Shown here one piece after another: positions 42,201-50,328 of a stretch of 64,000 bases of DNA. The notes below the pieces were generated by a model. That model worked only from the letters and a program-made list of their open reading frames with translations, had not been told where the DNA came from and ran no database searches. The position numbers and the translations under genes were made by a program. Each line of letters opens with the position of its first letter. The stretch's first letter is position 1. The DNA comes from UBA2287 sp037442025 (GTDB lineage Bacteria; Bacteroidota; Bacteroidia; Bacteroidales; Tenuifilaceae), in assembly GCA_037442025.1 (NCBI GenBank), contig JBBIRB010000004.1:40055-104054 (forward strand). The letters run 5' to 3'.

Positions 42201-44303
42201 GGGCAATACCGTAGCTGCCCCGTTGTTCCCCCCGTGGCAACTTACATTGGTTTTGCTCTGCAAGTATATGGCAAAAACACCCTGAACTGGAACAAAATAG
42301 GAGGTATCCATAGAGCAACCCCTAGAGTCGGTAATGGTTACAGTGTACTCCTTGTCCTGCGAAAGGCCGCTAATATCCTTTGTGGTTAACCCACCATGAT
42401 CCCATTGGTATGTATAACCCGGAGTTCCCCCGGTTACAGTTTGGGTTATGCTGCCGTTAGAAGTAATAACCCCAAACTCGTTTTTAACTATAGGATTAAT
42501 TACTGCAGTGGTAGTTATTTTATTGGGTTGGGTTATATGGTAGTATTTTGTAACCGACCTTCCAAGGTTATCGGTTAATACCAATTTGTAGGTTCCCGCC
42601 TTGAGATCTTCGAAAAGAAGTGGCTGCGTGTAGATTCCGCTTGAAATAGTTCCCTTCTTAAGTAAAGTTAGAACATAGTTTAGCGGTGCTGTATAGCCTC
42701 CCGAAATGCTTAGGGATAGCGTTCCATCGTCGCCATTATAGCAAGTAACATTTGAAGCAACAGGGTGAATGTTGAAATTAACATGCTTTGCCATGAAGCC
42801 ATCCTGCACACCAGCATTTGTAAGGGTTGTGCTACCTATGGAAATTGAGGGCGAGGCAAAGTGGCCCCCAATCAATGAATTCCCTTGTCCGTCATTTTTA
42901 ACAGTAAGAGTGGCTTCAATGCCTCCTGCTGCACCCACTCTGGTTGAACCAAGGTAGTTCCCGTTGCTGGCGGAGAAGTTTAGCAGGTAGGCATCTCCGT
43001 TACCAAGGTGCGCAAGGGTGTCCTGAACGCTGCTTGTCAGACCCAGGAACATTGCGCCCTGGTATCTTCCGCCCGTTGAAACCACACCATTTCTGAATGT
43101 TATGGAATTTACAAACTCGGTTATTTCAGTACCAGCAGTGCTACCAAAGGAGTAGGCCCAATTAATTTGTCCGTTCGAATTGTACGATACTACAAAATTA
43201 TCGGTACCTCCCTTTGAGGCTAAAACCACAGGATCAAGTCCCGAAGCGTTACCTGCGGTAATATTGGTGCTGAAGTTGCCAATTACAAATACATCGCCAT
43301 TGGAACTGTTGGTGGCAATGGCATCGCCGCAATTGGCGGTAATGTTATAGTTAGTAATATGCCTGGCCCAATCGAGCGTACCATTGGAACCCAATTTGAA
43401 AACCAGAACATCCTGAGTAAGATTTGTGCCGGCATCGAAAGTAGTCCCCGGATGATTTATCTGGCTGCCATCGGCGTAATAGGTTTTATTAAACAGCGCC
43501 TTTTTGTAAAACGTGCTTGAAGCGTAAATGCCATTTCCGGGTGCAAGGGCAATGCCTCCGTTGGCACGGACAGCCCCATTCACATCGGTTGCACCAACCA
43601 TTGTGGCTACCCATAAAGGAGCAAGGCTGCTATTGAATTTGGCAACAAAACCATTGCCCCAGGTGTCTGAACTAACATAGGGAATAGTAATTGTTGAGCC
43701 CAAAAAATTTAAAGTTCCACCCCTCCAGAACCCTCCAATATAAATATTGCCCAAAGCGTCAACCTGAATGCCAAAACCACGGTCGACATTGGGACTTTGA
43801 GCTACGATTTTGGCCAACAGTAAATTACCATTCGGATCGTATTTGGCAATAAATGCATCGTGGTTTTGGCTTGCGCCAAGGGTTATGTTATTAGCGCTGT
43901 TTCTGCTATGAAATATTGCCTGAGTTCCGTTGTAGCTGCCCGTAATGTATATATTCCCCGTTGCGTCGGACGTAATTCCTTTCAGTTGTACCTCAGAAGT
44001 TGTTTCAATTACGTTAGCCCAAACTTTTACTCCGGCAAGCGAATGGCAGGCAATAAATCCACCTGCTGTAAGGGTGGCAACCAGATTATTTTCGGCTCCG
44101 GGTGTGCTTCTAAAGCTGGCAGTTCCACGGAATAGGCCAGTTGAATAAATTTGGTTGTTGGCTAATTCAACTCCTTCAAATTGGTCGATATTTATGCTGC
44201 CAACTTGCTCGGCCCACTCCCAGTTTTGTGCGGTCAATGGTTTTAATAATACCAATGAGAAGCAAATTATAAGAAATAGTATTTTTTCTATTATTTTGTT
44301 CAT
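39264..44303 (-). CDS. Giant T9SS-secreted adhesin: beta-propeller-like repeats, SprB repeats, Ig-like repeats, type B CTD
   Basis: About 1,679 residues from ATG 44303, including 33-34 unknown residues across a 100-N gap. Signal peptide (ending PLTAQ), then SBBP-like repeats of the type GNIYITGSYNGTQA (to about 520), at least five SprB-type repeats opening VTCYNGDDGTLSLSISGG or NVKCYNGSDGT (about 530-960), Ig/PKD-like modules with a C(E/Q)G pattern, an 80-residue near-identical Ig module encoded by a GC-rich 240-bp repeat, a cadherin-like NDDYYELFVNSNIIANVLSN domain, and the type B sorting domain (PEGFSPDGDNINDTF, then NGTYYYFIEV). It would be exported by the T9SS and act in adhesion or gliding. 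porP follows by 10 bp. Confidence 0.92.
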   Translation of the reverse strand: MNKIIEKILFLIICFSLVLLKPLTAQNWEWAEQVGSINIDQFEGVELANNQIYSTGLFRGTASFRSTPGAENNLVATLTAGGFIACHSLAGVKVWANVIETTSEVQLKGITSDATGNIYITGSYNGTQAIFHSRNSANNITLGASQNHDAFIAKYDPNGNLLLAKIVAQSPNVDRGFGIQVDALGNIYIGGFWRGGTLNFLGSTITIPYVSSDTWGNGFVAKFNSSLAPLWVATMVGATDVNGAVRANGGIALAPGNGIYASSTFYKKALFNKTYYADGSQINHPGTTFDAGTNLTQDVLVFKLGSNGTLDWARHITNYNITANCGDAIATNSSNGDVFVIGNFSTNITAGNASGLDPVVLASKGGTDNFVVSYNSNGQINWAYSFGSTAGTEITEFVNSITFRNGVVSTGGRYQGAMFLGLTSSVQDTLAHLGNGDAYLLNFSASNGNYLGSTRVGAAGGIEATLTVKNDGQGNSLIGGHFASPSISIGSTTLTNAGVQDGFMAKHVNFNIHPVASNVTCYNGDDGTLSLSISGGYTAPLNYVLTLLKKGTISSGIYTQPLLFEDLKAGTYKLVLTDNLGRSVTKYYHITQPNKITTTAVINPIVKNEFGVITSNGSITQTVTGGTPGYTYQWDHGGLTTKDISGLSQDKEYTVTITDSRGCSMDTSYFVPVQGVFAIYLQSKTNVSCHGGNNGAATVLPNAFGVAPIVYQWTGPGGVLAETSNTATALVAGNYNVLATDSDSKTYSISFTILQPSAPLGASIINFPPNCYNESNGKMILSRTGGTRPFSYIWKDELGNTISIAKNLVNVPSGIYSVYITDANGCEFSIEDHFLNQPAQISASFIVTNVKCYNGSDGTIHVNSLGGTGTHQYSLNGGPHQTSNVFSGLSQGTYSVTIIDDNSCSRTFESIIITQPSQIVVSPLANSPTCPESTNGSIGLSVTGGTGVKTFIWTGPGISNPFQQNQTGLGVGTYNVRVTDENECFVDREIILTAANPSPIAELVSTEPSNTICQGSPITFNASGGVTYEFYLNDELVKGPGPSSFFTSNALQNNDEVYAVVFSSAGCRAISPVITVTVNPLPFAYTVNGGGGYCQGSVGTPIGLSGSQTGVNYQLLLNGAPIGNPLSGNGLSLDFGNQTAEGTYTVMATNATTLCEQIMNGSTIVSINPLPTVIVPADFSVCSGNEAILNATGTADTYNWDNGVVNNIPFIPTETTTYTVIGTIAATGCQQTAQVQITVESSPTPTIATTDPLAYCEGQTIATTFXXXXXXXXXXXXXXXXXXXXXXXXXXXXXXXXXXATTISYIATQGGIYTAEVAIGNCTGSSNALTVSVSPLPQPVIATTDPLAYCEGQTIATTFTVAPAGDAYQWYRNGEPIGGATTISYIATQGGIYTAEVTIGNCTGSSNALGILINSIPNPTISTDDRLSWYENENIEVLLLTNIDNGDNYQWLLNLIPIPDANSSTYSANTSGTYAVEVTINGCTGVSNSIEIITLSNPIIANDDYYELFVNSNIIANVLSNDVGLVGSNLVVTIENFVTKGMVQVNSDNTLTYTPDYHFAGRDSLTYRVCDEYGNCGTAKAHFYVKTERLIIPEGFSPDGDNINDTFQIIGLEQFGKLSIKIYNRSGILVYSNSDYKNDWDGTSNTFSVGKTLPNGTYYYFIEVVSTKEKYSGNVFLKR
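40081..40555. repeat. GC-rich tandem repeat, 240-bp unit, within the adhesin gene
   Basis: Bases from 40081 and from 40321 begin the same sequence, one base different in the first 40, so the unit is exactly 240 bp (80 codons). The second copy runs into the 100-N gap, and its tail resumes at 40508 (matching first-copy position 40226). GC content by eye is near 60%, far above the flanking gene. It encodes an Ig-like module with YCEGQTIATTF and QWYRNGEPIGG. Confidence 0.9.
40408..40507. other. Assembly gap (100 N)
   Basis: Exactly 100 N. One missing copy would need 58 bases here; 58 and 100 are congruent modulo 3, so the reading frame continues across by coincidence of the placeholder. Any whole number of extra 240-bp units would also keep frame. 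Confidence 0.95.
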
Positions 44304-44344
44304 GGCCCCAAGCGGTTTGTTTTCAAATAATAAGGTTTTAAAAA

Positions 44345-44375
44345 GTAAAGATACAACATTGCGCTCTTTTTTCAA
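44345..44375 (-). promoter_or_regulatory. Promoter of the adhesin-porP operon
   Basis: On the minus strand TTG, exactly 19 bases, then TATCTTTA (one mismatch to TAnnTTTG), -7 at 44345-44352. The TTG at 44375 is the -33 element and not a start codon, leaving a leader of about 35 bases before ATG 44303. Confidence 0.6.
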
Positions 44376-44395
44376 GACCGATTTGATTTAAACGC

Positions 44396-44403
44396 TATTT
44401 TTG
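44396..44403 (+). promoter_or_regulatory. Candidate -7 element of the sulfotransferase operon
   Basis: TATTTTTG fits TAnnTTTG, 29 bases before the ATG of the first sulfotransferase. No TTG at the -33 position. Confidence 0.4.
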
Positions 44404-44432
44404 TACATAACAGTGCTCAATTTATTTATAAG

Positions 44433-45344
44433 ATGGCAAAGGCAATAGTACATGTAGGGTATCCAAAAACGGGCAGCACTTGGTTTCAGCAGTGTTTTTA
44501 TCCATACGTTTCCAATTGGAATTATTTGCATAGAGATAAGTTTCGAAAGCTAGTTACTGATTCCTTGCCGTTTCAATTCGAATTGGATGAAAACGGCAAG
44601 CATTATTTTGCTAATAGCAATACTATAGTTTGCGACGAAGGAATTATTGGTGGAAATCCATTCATTGCTGCTGAGTCGCTTCACAGAATCAAATCGGTAT
44701 TCGATGAGGTTAGAATTGTTCTGTTTATCAGAAATCAGCCCGACATGCTAGTATCTAAATATTCTCAGTACATCTATAAAAATAAAGGCACCGAAAGCGC
44801 TAAGCGCTTCTTTGGCTCCGACCCATATTGGCACAGGGTTCATAATTTTCAAAGGTTTCACCTCGAATACCTATACTACCATTCGGTAATCAATTACCTC
44901 AACAATCTGTTTGGCATGAGCCATGTTTTTGTTTATTTATTCGAAGATTTTGTTGAAAATCCTAAGGCATTTATCGATAAATTTTCCTTAGAGCATAACA
45001 TTGAATTTAAAACGAATACTCTTGATTTTTCATCCCGTAACGATGGTTTGCGCAGAGGCCTTTATCCTATATTACGCTTTTTAAATATTTTCACGCGATA
45101 CAATAGAAGGGACAAGTATTACCTGATACACATCCCCTATTGGCATCAGTTAAGTTTAAGAATTTATCAGAAACTTAACGGGTTAGCCATATTTGGCAGA
45201 AAACCAAAACTTAAACAATTGCTAGGCAAGGCAAAAGCCTGGCGTTTAATCGATTTTTACCGGAGCAGCAACGAGCTATTGGTTCCCTTATTCGGGCGAG
45301 AGAAACTAGAGAAATATGGCTATCCACTCAATAATCAAAATTGA
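44433..45344 (+). CDS. Sulfotransferase-family protein (first of a pair)
   Basis: 303 residues, no signal peptide. The N-terminal P-loop variant HVGYPKTGSTWFQQ is the 5'-phosphosulfate-binding loop of PAPS-dependent sulfotransferases; EVRIVLFIRNQPDMLVSKYS near residues 90-110 supplies the arginine and serine of the 3'-phosphate site. The remainder is helical with many aromatic residues, as in glycan sulfotransferases. The acceptor is unknown; the adjoining glycosyltransferases point to a polysaccharide. A candidate catalytic base is not identifiable by eye. Its stop TGA overlaps the next start in TGATG. Confidence 0.78.
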   Translation: MAKAIVHVGYPKTGSTWFQQCFYPYVSNWNYLHRDKFRKLVTDSLPFQFELDENGKHYFANSNTIVCDEGIIGGNPFIAAESLHRIKSVFDEVRIVLFIRNQPDMLVSKYSQYIYKNKGTESAKRFFGSDPYWHRVHNFQRFHLEYLYYHSVINYLNNLFGMSHVFVYLFEDFVENPKAFIDKFSLEHNIEFKTNTLDFSSRNDGLRRGLYPILRFLNIFTRYNRRDKYYLIHIPYWHQLSLRIYQKLNGLAIFGRKPKLKQLLGKAKAWRLIDFYRSSNELLVPLFGREKLEKYGYPLNNQN

Positions 45345-46282
45345 TGCAGGAGATGGAGTCCATTATTTTGCTTGCATACCAAAATCGGTCGGGCTCGAGT
45401 TTTTTGTTCGAGCAATTGAGTAAGTATGCTAATGTGTGCGTGTGCCTTGAGTCAGAGATTCTAATTTACGAATTGCTAATGCACCCTTTCGACCACTTTA
45501 CTAAAATAGGATTTGAAAAGGTTCTCGATTGGTCTGCTAACGACCCGAAATTTATACATTGGAATCTTGGTTCCGAAGAATTAAAGGGACTTTTAAATGT
45601 AAAAACCAATTTCGATGCCTTTGTTTTTATATTAAAGGCGTATAAAAATAAAGTATTGCCTGAAGCCAATGCCATTGCATTTAAAGGAACAAAGGTGATC
45701 GATTTTTTAAGAACCTACCCGAAGTTAATTCAAACAAGCAAATTCATTACAGTTGGACTTGTTCGCGACCCGAGAGGTATTTACAACTCACAGTTAAAAA
45801 ACGTTGATTCTATTGGCAAAAAACCCTTTGTGCAGAGTGCAGTTTCTTTCTCGTTCAGTTGGAATCGATATGTTAAAAAAATAACTGAGTTAGAAGCGAA
45901 GTATGAAATGAAAATAATTAAATATGAAGACTTCATTGCTAATACAGATGTTCAAAATGTATGGGGTCATCCAATTACCATTTCATATAGAACTGAAGGA
46001 AACTACTATAAAAGAATACCCGAATCGCAAAAGCATTTGCACAAGCTCGTTCCGCTTGAACCAAAACCCCCTAGAATTAACGCATGGCAAAATGAATTGA
46101 ACGAAAAAGACATATACACAATAGATTTTTTTACAAAGGATTTTCGCAGTCTTTTTTCTTATGAAAATTCGAAAGTCAATTTGAGCATAAGGGTTTTCTA
46201 CTACTTAATAACTGAGTCGATAAAGTTTATATTAAATGCTGTTTTTCATAAAATTCGCTCACTCTTTAGAAAAATGTTTTGA
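45344..46282 (+). CDS. Sulfotransferase-family protein (second of a pair)
   Basis: 312 residues from ATG 45344, which shares a base with the preceding stop (TGATG). P-loop variant LAYQNRSGSSFLFEQLSKY at the N-terminus and a 3'-phosphate site TVGLVRDPRGIYNSQL near residues 143-158, with KIIKYEDFIAN in place of the usual RYEDL. This is a branch distant from its neighbour: similarity is confined to the PAPS-binding motifs, so it is not a recent duplicate. Substrate unknown. Translationally coupled to both neighbours. Confidence 0.75.
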   Translation: MQEMESIILLAYQNRSGSSFLFEQLSKYANVCVCLESEILIYELLMHPFDHFTKIGFEKVLDWSANDPKFIHWNLGSEELKGLLNVKTNFDAFVFILKAYKNKVLPEANAIAFKGTKVIDFLRTYPKLIQTSKFITVGLVRDPRGIYNSQLKNVDSIGKKPFVQSAVSFSFSWNRYVKKITELEAKYEMKIIKYEDFIANTDVQNVWGHPITISYRTEGNYYKRIPESQKHLHKLVPLEPKPPRINAWQNELNEKDIYTIDFFTKDFRSLFSYENSKVNLSIRVFYYLITESIKFILNAVFHKIRSLFRKMF

Positions 46283-47430
46283 ATAAAAGCGGAACCATAA
46301 TATTTACTCCAAATGCATGGCAGAGTTGCTCGGGGTCGGGAAGGAGCGCTTATTCCTTGGCAACTGAATTGAGCAATAGGGGATGCCGGGTTACAATTCT
46401 CACATATGGTATAGCTGCAAACAATAGTGAAATCCAATCTGACTCTAGAATTGAAATCAGAAGGATTCCGTTTCGTAAAAACTTTGTTTGGATTAAGGTG
46501 GTAATACGTTTTTTGGTTCCGCTTTTCATTTTAAGGTTATCATTTAAGCACAAAAACTTATTCATTTTCGGATCGTTCCCAGGGTATCTAGTGGCTCTGT
46601 TTGTTGCCAAAGTGTTAGGAATGAATACAATTTTCCGATCAACCATGTACGGTTCCGATAACCTGTCAGTGCTCACGAGCAGAAGCCGTTTAAAGAAGTG
46701 TGTTTTAGGTAGGTTGGATGCGTATTACCCAGTATCACCAATTTTCCTAAGTGATTTTTTAACCGTTTTTCCTGATACGAACAGTAAGATGGTAAGGGCC
46801 TGGGCTGGGGTCGATATTGGTCGATTTAGACCAATTGAGGCAGAAGAAAAATCAAGATTAAGAAGTAGGCTGGGTCTTTCTTCTAATGATTTTATAATTG
46901 TTTCAGTTGGAAATTTGGTGAGCCGAAAAGGCTATGAGTCGCTATTTAATGTGATGTATGAACTGGATGTTGAATTCAAATATCTAATACTTGGTGCCAA
47001 AAATGTAACAGTCTACAATGACTGGCATGATCCGAAGGAAATGGTTAGGATTGAGAGTGCCGGGAAAAAACTTTTGGGCGATAAGGTTCATTTCACTGGC
47101 TGGGTAGCTAATGTTGAAGAGTACCTTCGGGTAGCCGATGTATACATTTTGAACTCCCATGCCGAAGGACTACCTAATTCCCTGCTTGAGGCAATGGCAT
47201 GTGGAGCTGTGCCTATTGTTCCTAAAAGCCTTAGTTTGGAAGGTTTTCTGATTGAAAATGAGAAGAATGGGTTTTGTTTTAACCGACTGGAAGAAGCTAT
47301 AGGTATTTTAAAAAGGCTGGTAGCTAATCAAAGCTTAAGAACAGAAATTTCGAAAATAGCAACTCAAACAATTCAAGAAAAATTCACTCTCGATAAAGTT
47401 GCCCAAGCCGTTATGGCAAAATTGAAATAG
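46279..47430 (+). CDS. Glycosyltransferase family 4 protein
   Basis: 383 residues. The start is TTG at 46279, overlapping the upstream stop as TTGA; no ATG fits, and TIIFTPNAWQSCSGSGRSAY is the expected N-terminal strand and Gly-rich loop of GT4. The C-terminal domain has IVSVGNLVSRKGYESLFNVM, VHFTGWVANVEEYL and the donor-site block SHAEGLPNSLLEAMACGAVP with its glutamates. FRSTMYGSDNLS and the donor block are shared with the convergent glycosyltransferase at 47441, suggesting the two are paralogues. Sugar and acceptor unknown; the sulfotransferase neighbours suggest a sulfated glycan. Confidence 0.87.
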   Translation: MNKSGTIIFTPNAWQSCSGSGRSAYSLATELSNRGCRVTILTYGIAANNSEIQSDSRIEIRRIPFRKNFVWIKVVIRFLVPLFILRLSFKHKNLFIFGSFPGYLVALFVAKVLGMNTIFRSTMYGSDNLSVLTSRSRLKKCVLGRLDAYYPVSPIFLSDFLTVFPDTNSKMVRAWAGVDIGRFRPIEAEEKSRLRSRLGLSSNDFIIVSVGNLVSRKGYESLFNVMYELDVEFKYLILGAKNVTVYNDWHDPKEMVRIESAGKKLLGDKVHFTGWVANVEEYLRVADVYILNSHAEGLPNSLLEAMACGAVPIVPKSLSLEGFLIENEKNGFCFNRLEEAIGILKRLVANQSLRTEISKIATQTIQEKFTLDKVAQAVMAKLK

Positions 47431-47440
47431 CATTGCGCCT

Positions 47441-48604
47441 CTACACATTAAGTTTGCTCCATACAGTTTCAAACGAGAATTTTTTTGCTGCGTATTCAGC
47501 AGCGTTTTGCGATAGGGCATCTAGAAGTACCCGATTATGCATAAGCATTTGAATTATTGTGCGGGCTTCGTCTATTTGGTCGAACAAAAATCCATTGATA
47601 CCATGATCAATTATTTGGTCGGTTACCCCAGCAATTCTTTTTGCAATGGGTACAGTTCCGCAAGCCATTGCTTCGATGAGAACGTTAGGTATCCCTTCCT
47701 GGCTAGAGTTCAGTAAAATTATATTGCTCAAGCTAAATACCTCTTCAATTTCATTTATTGGGCCTGTAAACTTTACTTTTTTGCCCAGAAGCTGATTCCC
47801 CATATTAACATTTTTAATAACCTCTGAATTCATGCAACGTAATGGGTGGTTAACTTCAAACAGTTCATTGCCAACTACCAAATAGGTGAGTTCGCCCCGT
47901 AGCCCATTTACTATATTATAAATTTCAGGAAACCCCTTTCGGTTTATAATAAAACCCACCGAACATATAATAAAATGGGACGATTCAATGCCATATTTTT
48001 TACAAATTATGTCCCTGTTGGCTCTTTTTTGAGTGTTAAATATATGGGTGTTGATTCCCTGAACCGTTTCTGCTATTCTTGCATTGCAACGAAATGATTT
48101 TCGGAAACCATCGGTCATATTAGGGTTAATTGCATGAAAAATAGCAATTTTACTAATTGAAAAACGTAGCAACCAACCCCAAAAACCCTTTCGGCTTTTA
48201 ATGGAGATAGGGTCGTCGTCGCCCTGAAGGGTTGACCGGAATACAACCTTTTTTTGGAATAGTTTACTTATTAAAAGCAGAACAGGCATAGCAGGAAAAT
48301 GGACTCCAACAAAAAACACATGTGAACTACGGATGCACAGAAATGCACTAATTGCAACAACCCAGATTAAACTAACATATTTTAAAAACAAATTGTTATA
48401 CCATCGGAATTGTATTACACCATTCAGCCTATCTGCTTGAACTGGTTTGCCAATCGATGATTTACAAACTAGCCTGGCATCAATTTTCTTTGAGCGTAAA
48501 AAGCCAACAAACGAATGAGCGTTGTTGCCACCGCCCATATAAATGGGTTTAATATAGGGAGCGAAAACAACTAATCTTTGGTGTTCGTTATACTTTTTGG
48601 CCAT
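47441..48604 (-). CDS. Glycosyltransferase family 4 protein
   Basis: 387 residues from ATG 48604, 2 bases after the preceding stop; the frame extends back to 48634 but that lies inside the upstream gene. GT4 features: VVFAPYIKPIYMGGGNNAHS at the N-terminus, ICSVGFIINRKGFPEIYNIV, KVKFTGPINEIEEVF and SSQEGIPNVLIEAMACGTVP. FRSTLQGDDDPISIKS parallels FRSTMYGSDNLSVLTS in the gene at 46279. Last gene of the minus-strand DUF2723-deacetylase-GT-GT operon. It converges with the other glycosyltransferase, 10 bp apart. Confidence 0.87.
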   Translation of the reverse strand: MAKKYNEHQRLVVFAPYIKPIYMGGGNNAHSFVGFLRSKKIDARLVCKSSIGKPVQADRLNGVIQFRWYNNLFLKYVSLIWVVAISAFLCIRSSHVFFVGVHFPAMPVLLLISKLFQKKVVFRSTLQGDDDPISIKSRKGFWGWLLRFSISKIAIFHAINPNMTDGFRKSFRCNARIAETVQGINTHIFNTQKRANRDIICKKYGIESSHFIICSVGFIINRKGFPEIYNIVNGLRGELTYLVVGNELFEVNHPLRCMNSEVIKNVNMGNQLLGKKVKFTGPINEIEEVFSLSNIILLNSSQEGIPNVLIEAMACGTVPIAKRIAGVTDQIIDHGINGFLFDQIDEARTIIQMLMHNRVLLDALSQNAAEYAAKKFSFETVWSKLNV

Positions 48605-48606
48605 TT

Positions 48607-49731
48607 TTAATGTTTGAAAAGTGCAAGTATGCATTCTGGAAAATCCTGAGTAAACCTATCGACCCGTGTAGCACCACGTTCAATTTCAATGCCTAGTTTC
48701 GATCTGTTTTTTAGAGCCCAGAGAATGGTATTTGAAATGGTATCGGCATTAATAGGGTCGATAAAAACTACCCCTTCGTTGGATAAAAAAACCGAATTAA
48801 GGCCACCTATTTTACTGGTTAAAACGGGAATTTTATAGCATATCGCTTCGTTTATTGCCAGCGGAAAACAATCGTCGACCGATGGGAGTATGAACAGCGA
48901 TGACTGATTGAAAAGTTCAATCTTAGCGCTTTCCTTCGGATTTATAACTAAAGTTACGTTGTTGGCAAGACCAAGGGTCTGAATTTTAGTTTGTAAAGAT
49001 TGTGTGTATGTAGGGTCGATTTCGCCACCAGCTATTACAAGTTTTGCTTGTGGCTCATCGATAATAACCATTTTCATGCTTTCTATTAGCAAATCGATTC
49101 CTTTAAGTGCAATTAGGTTTGAGAAGAAAAGTAGTTGCTTTTCTTTCTTTACAGTTTCAATCTTCTGTACTGGGGCTATTAGTGGATTGCCAATAATACG
49201 AACCCTTTTCGAGTCAATAATACATGTATCCAATAATTCCCGTTGAGCAAGAAGTGGTGTTAAGTGCACTATAGTAGCATTCGAAAAAAGGAATTTATAG
49301 AGCCTTCGATGGAAATTCGACCTTTGTATTATTTTACCGATTCCCTGCCTATGTAAATGAAAAATTCTTTTGGTTTTAAATAACTTAATCAGTGCAACTA
49401 ACCCTACGTCTCTGTAAAGTGCTGGGGGAATAGGCGTTAATGAAAAGTAGAGAAAGTGAGGCCTAAAAACAGCAAGATGATAAAGAAGTTTAAAAAAAAG
49501 GCCTAGTGAATAAACGTACTTTCTAAGTGTTAGCTTGCCAATAGTAGTAAGCGAATTGCTTGGGCGAATTGGTATTACTCTAGTTGAAAAGTTTTTTTGG
49601 CTATTAACTATTTTTAAAACTGCCCCATTAACCAGGCCAACTCCATGAACCGGTGGTGGTAAATGGGTAAGAAAAAGGATGCGCCTCGGGGAGTCGGCTC
49701 CGTATTCCCGATTATTATTCAATAATTCCAA
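48607..49731 (-). CDS. Glycosyltransferase family 4 protein
   Basis: 374 residues, starting at TTG 49731 (TTG 49722 is possible); no ATG lies before the first strand RRILFLTHLPPPVHGVGLVN, which is the acceptor-domain opener of GT4. Further features: HLHRQGIGKIIQRSNFHRR, LLFFSNLIALKGIDLLIESM, and the donor-site block SSLFILPSVDDCFPLAINEA with the final glutamates. It overlaps the deacetylase stop by 17 bp, arguing for coupled translation in the same operon. Sugar specificity not inferable. Confidence 0.87.
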   Translation of the reverse strand: MELLNNNREYGADSPRRILFLTHLPPPVHGVGLVNGAVLKIVNSQKNFSTRVIPIRPSNSLTTIGKLTLRKYVYSLGLFFKLLYHLAVFRPHFLYFSLTPIPPALYRDVGLVALIKLFKTKRIFHLHRQGIGKIIQRSNFHRRLYKFLFSNATIVHLTPLLAQRELLDTCIIDSKRVRIIGNPLIAPVQKIETVKKEKQLLFFSNLIALKGIDLLIESMKMVIIDEPQAKLVIAGGEIDPTYTQSLQTKIQTLGLANNVTLVINPKESAKIELFNQSSLFILPSVDDCFPLAINEAICYKIPVLTSKIGGLNSVFLSNEGVVFIDPINADTISNTILWALKNRSKLGIEIERGATRVDRFTQDFPECILALFKH

Positions 49732-50326
49732 ACGAGTACCCTTTTTCGCAAATGGCTTCGAGAGCCCTTGGGAGAGCGTAGCGTAGGTTTTTTTCAGCTT
49801 TTTTCGAATCGTGAAAAACTATAATTGCTCCAGAATGAAGATTGTTAACCACAATGTTAGCACAGCGGCGCTTTGTAACATTACGGCTGTAATCCATACT
49901 TAAGAGGTCCCACATAATTACCTTGTATCTGCTTCTTAAAACCCGGTATTGCGAGGGCTTAATTCGTCCGTAAGGGGGTCTGAAAAGGGTACTGGGTATG
50001 AATTCGGCGGCTAAATCAACATCTTGAACATATTGACCTGTTGGGGTTTCCCAACCTTTAAGGTGGCTGTACGAATGGTTTCCTATGGCATGCCCATCCG
50101 CCCTTATGGCTTCAAATAGTTCGGGGTGCATTTCTACTTTTTTCCCAAGGCAAAAAAAGGTGGCTTTGGCATTGTGTTTTCTAAGCAAATCGAGCACCCA
50201 AGGGGTTATAATTTCGGTAGGGCCATCGTCGAAAGTGACGAAAACCTTGTTTTCCTCATTAGGGATATTCCAAACGAGGTTTGGAAACAAATTGGTGAAG
50301 AACCGTGGAGGGCTAAGGTTAAGCAT
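49715..50326 (-). CDS. Polysaccharide deacetylase (NodB homology, CE4)
   Basis: 203 residues, no signal peptide or anchor seen. CE4 motifs are complete: TFDDGP at residues 31-36 (catalytic D33, metal ligand D34), HSYSH at 84-88 (metal ligands), RPPYG at 116-120, then MWDLLSMDYS and the late IVFHDS. Such enzymes remove N-acetyl groups from chitin-like, peptidoglycan or exopolysaccharide residues. Its ATG lies 2 bp after the DUF2723 stop, and the glycosyltransferase gene overlaps its end, so a glycan-tailoring role in this locus is likely. Confidence 0.9.
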   Translation of the reverse strand: MLNLSPPRFFTNLFPNLVWNIPNEENKVFVTFDDGPTEIITPWVLDLLRKHNAKATFFCLGKKVEMHPELFEAIRADGHAIGNHSYSHLKGWETPTGQYVQDVDLAAEFIPSTLFRPPYGRIKPSQYRVLRSRYKVIMWDLLSMDYSRNVTKRRCANIVVNNLHSGAIIVFHDSKKAEKNLRYALPRALEAICEKGYSFGIIE

Positions 50327-50328
50327 GT

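Noticed and set aside
44304..44375. Extended N-terminus of the adhesin from TTG 44375
   Set aside because: The TTG is the -33 element of a well-spaced promoter, and the signal peptide begins at ATG 44303.
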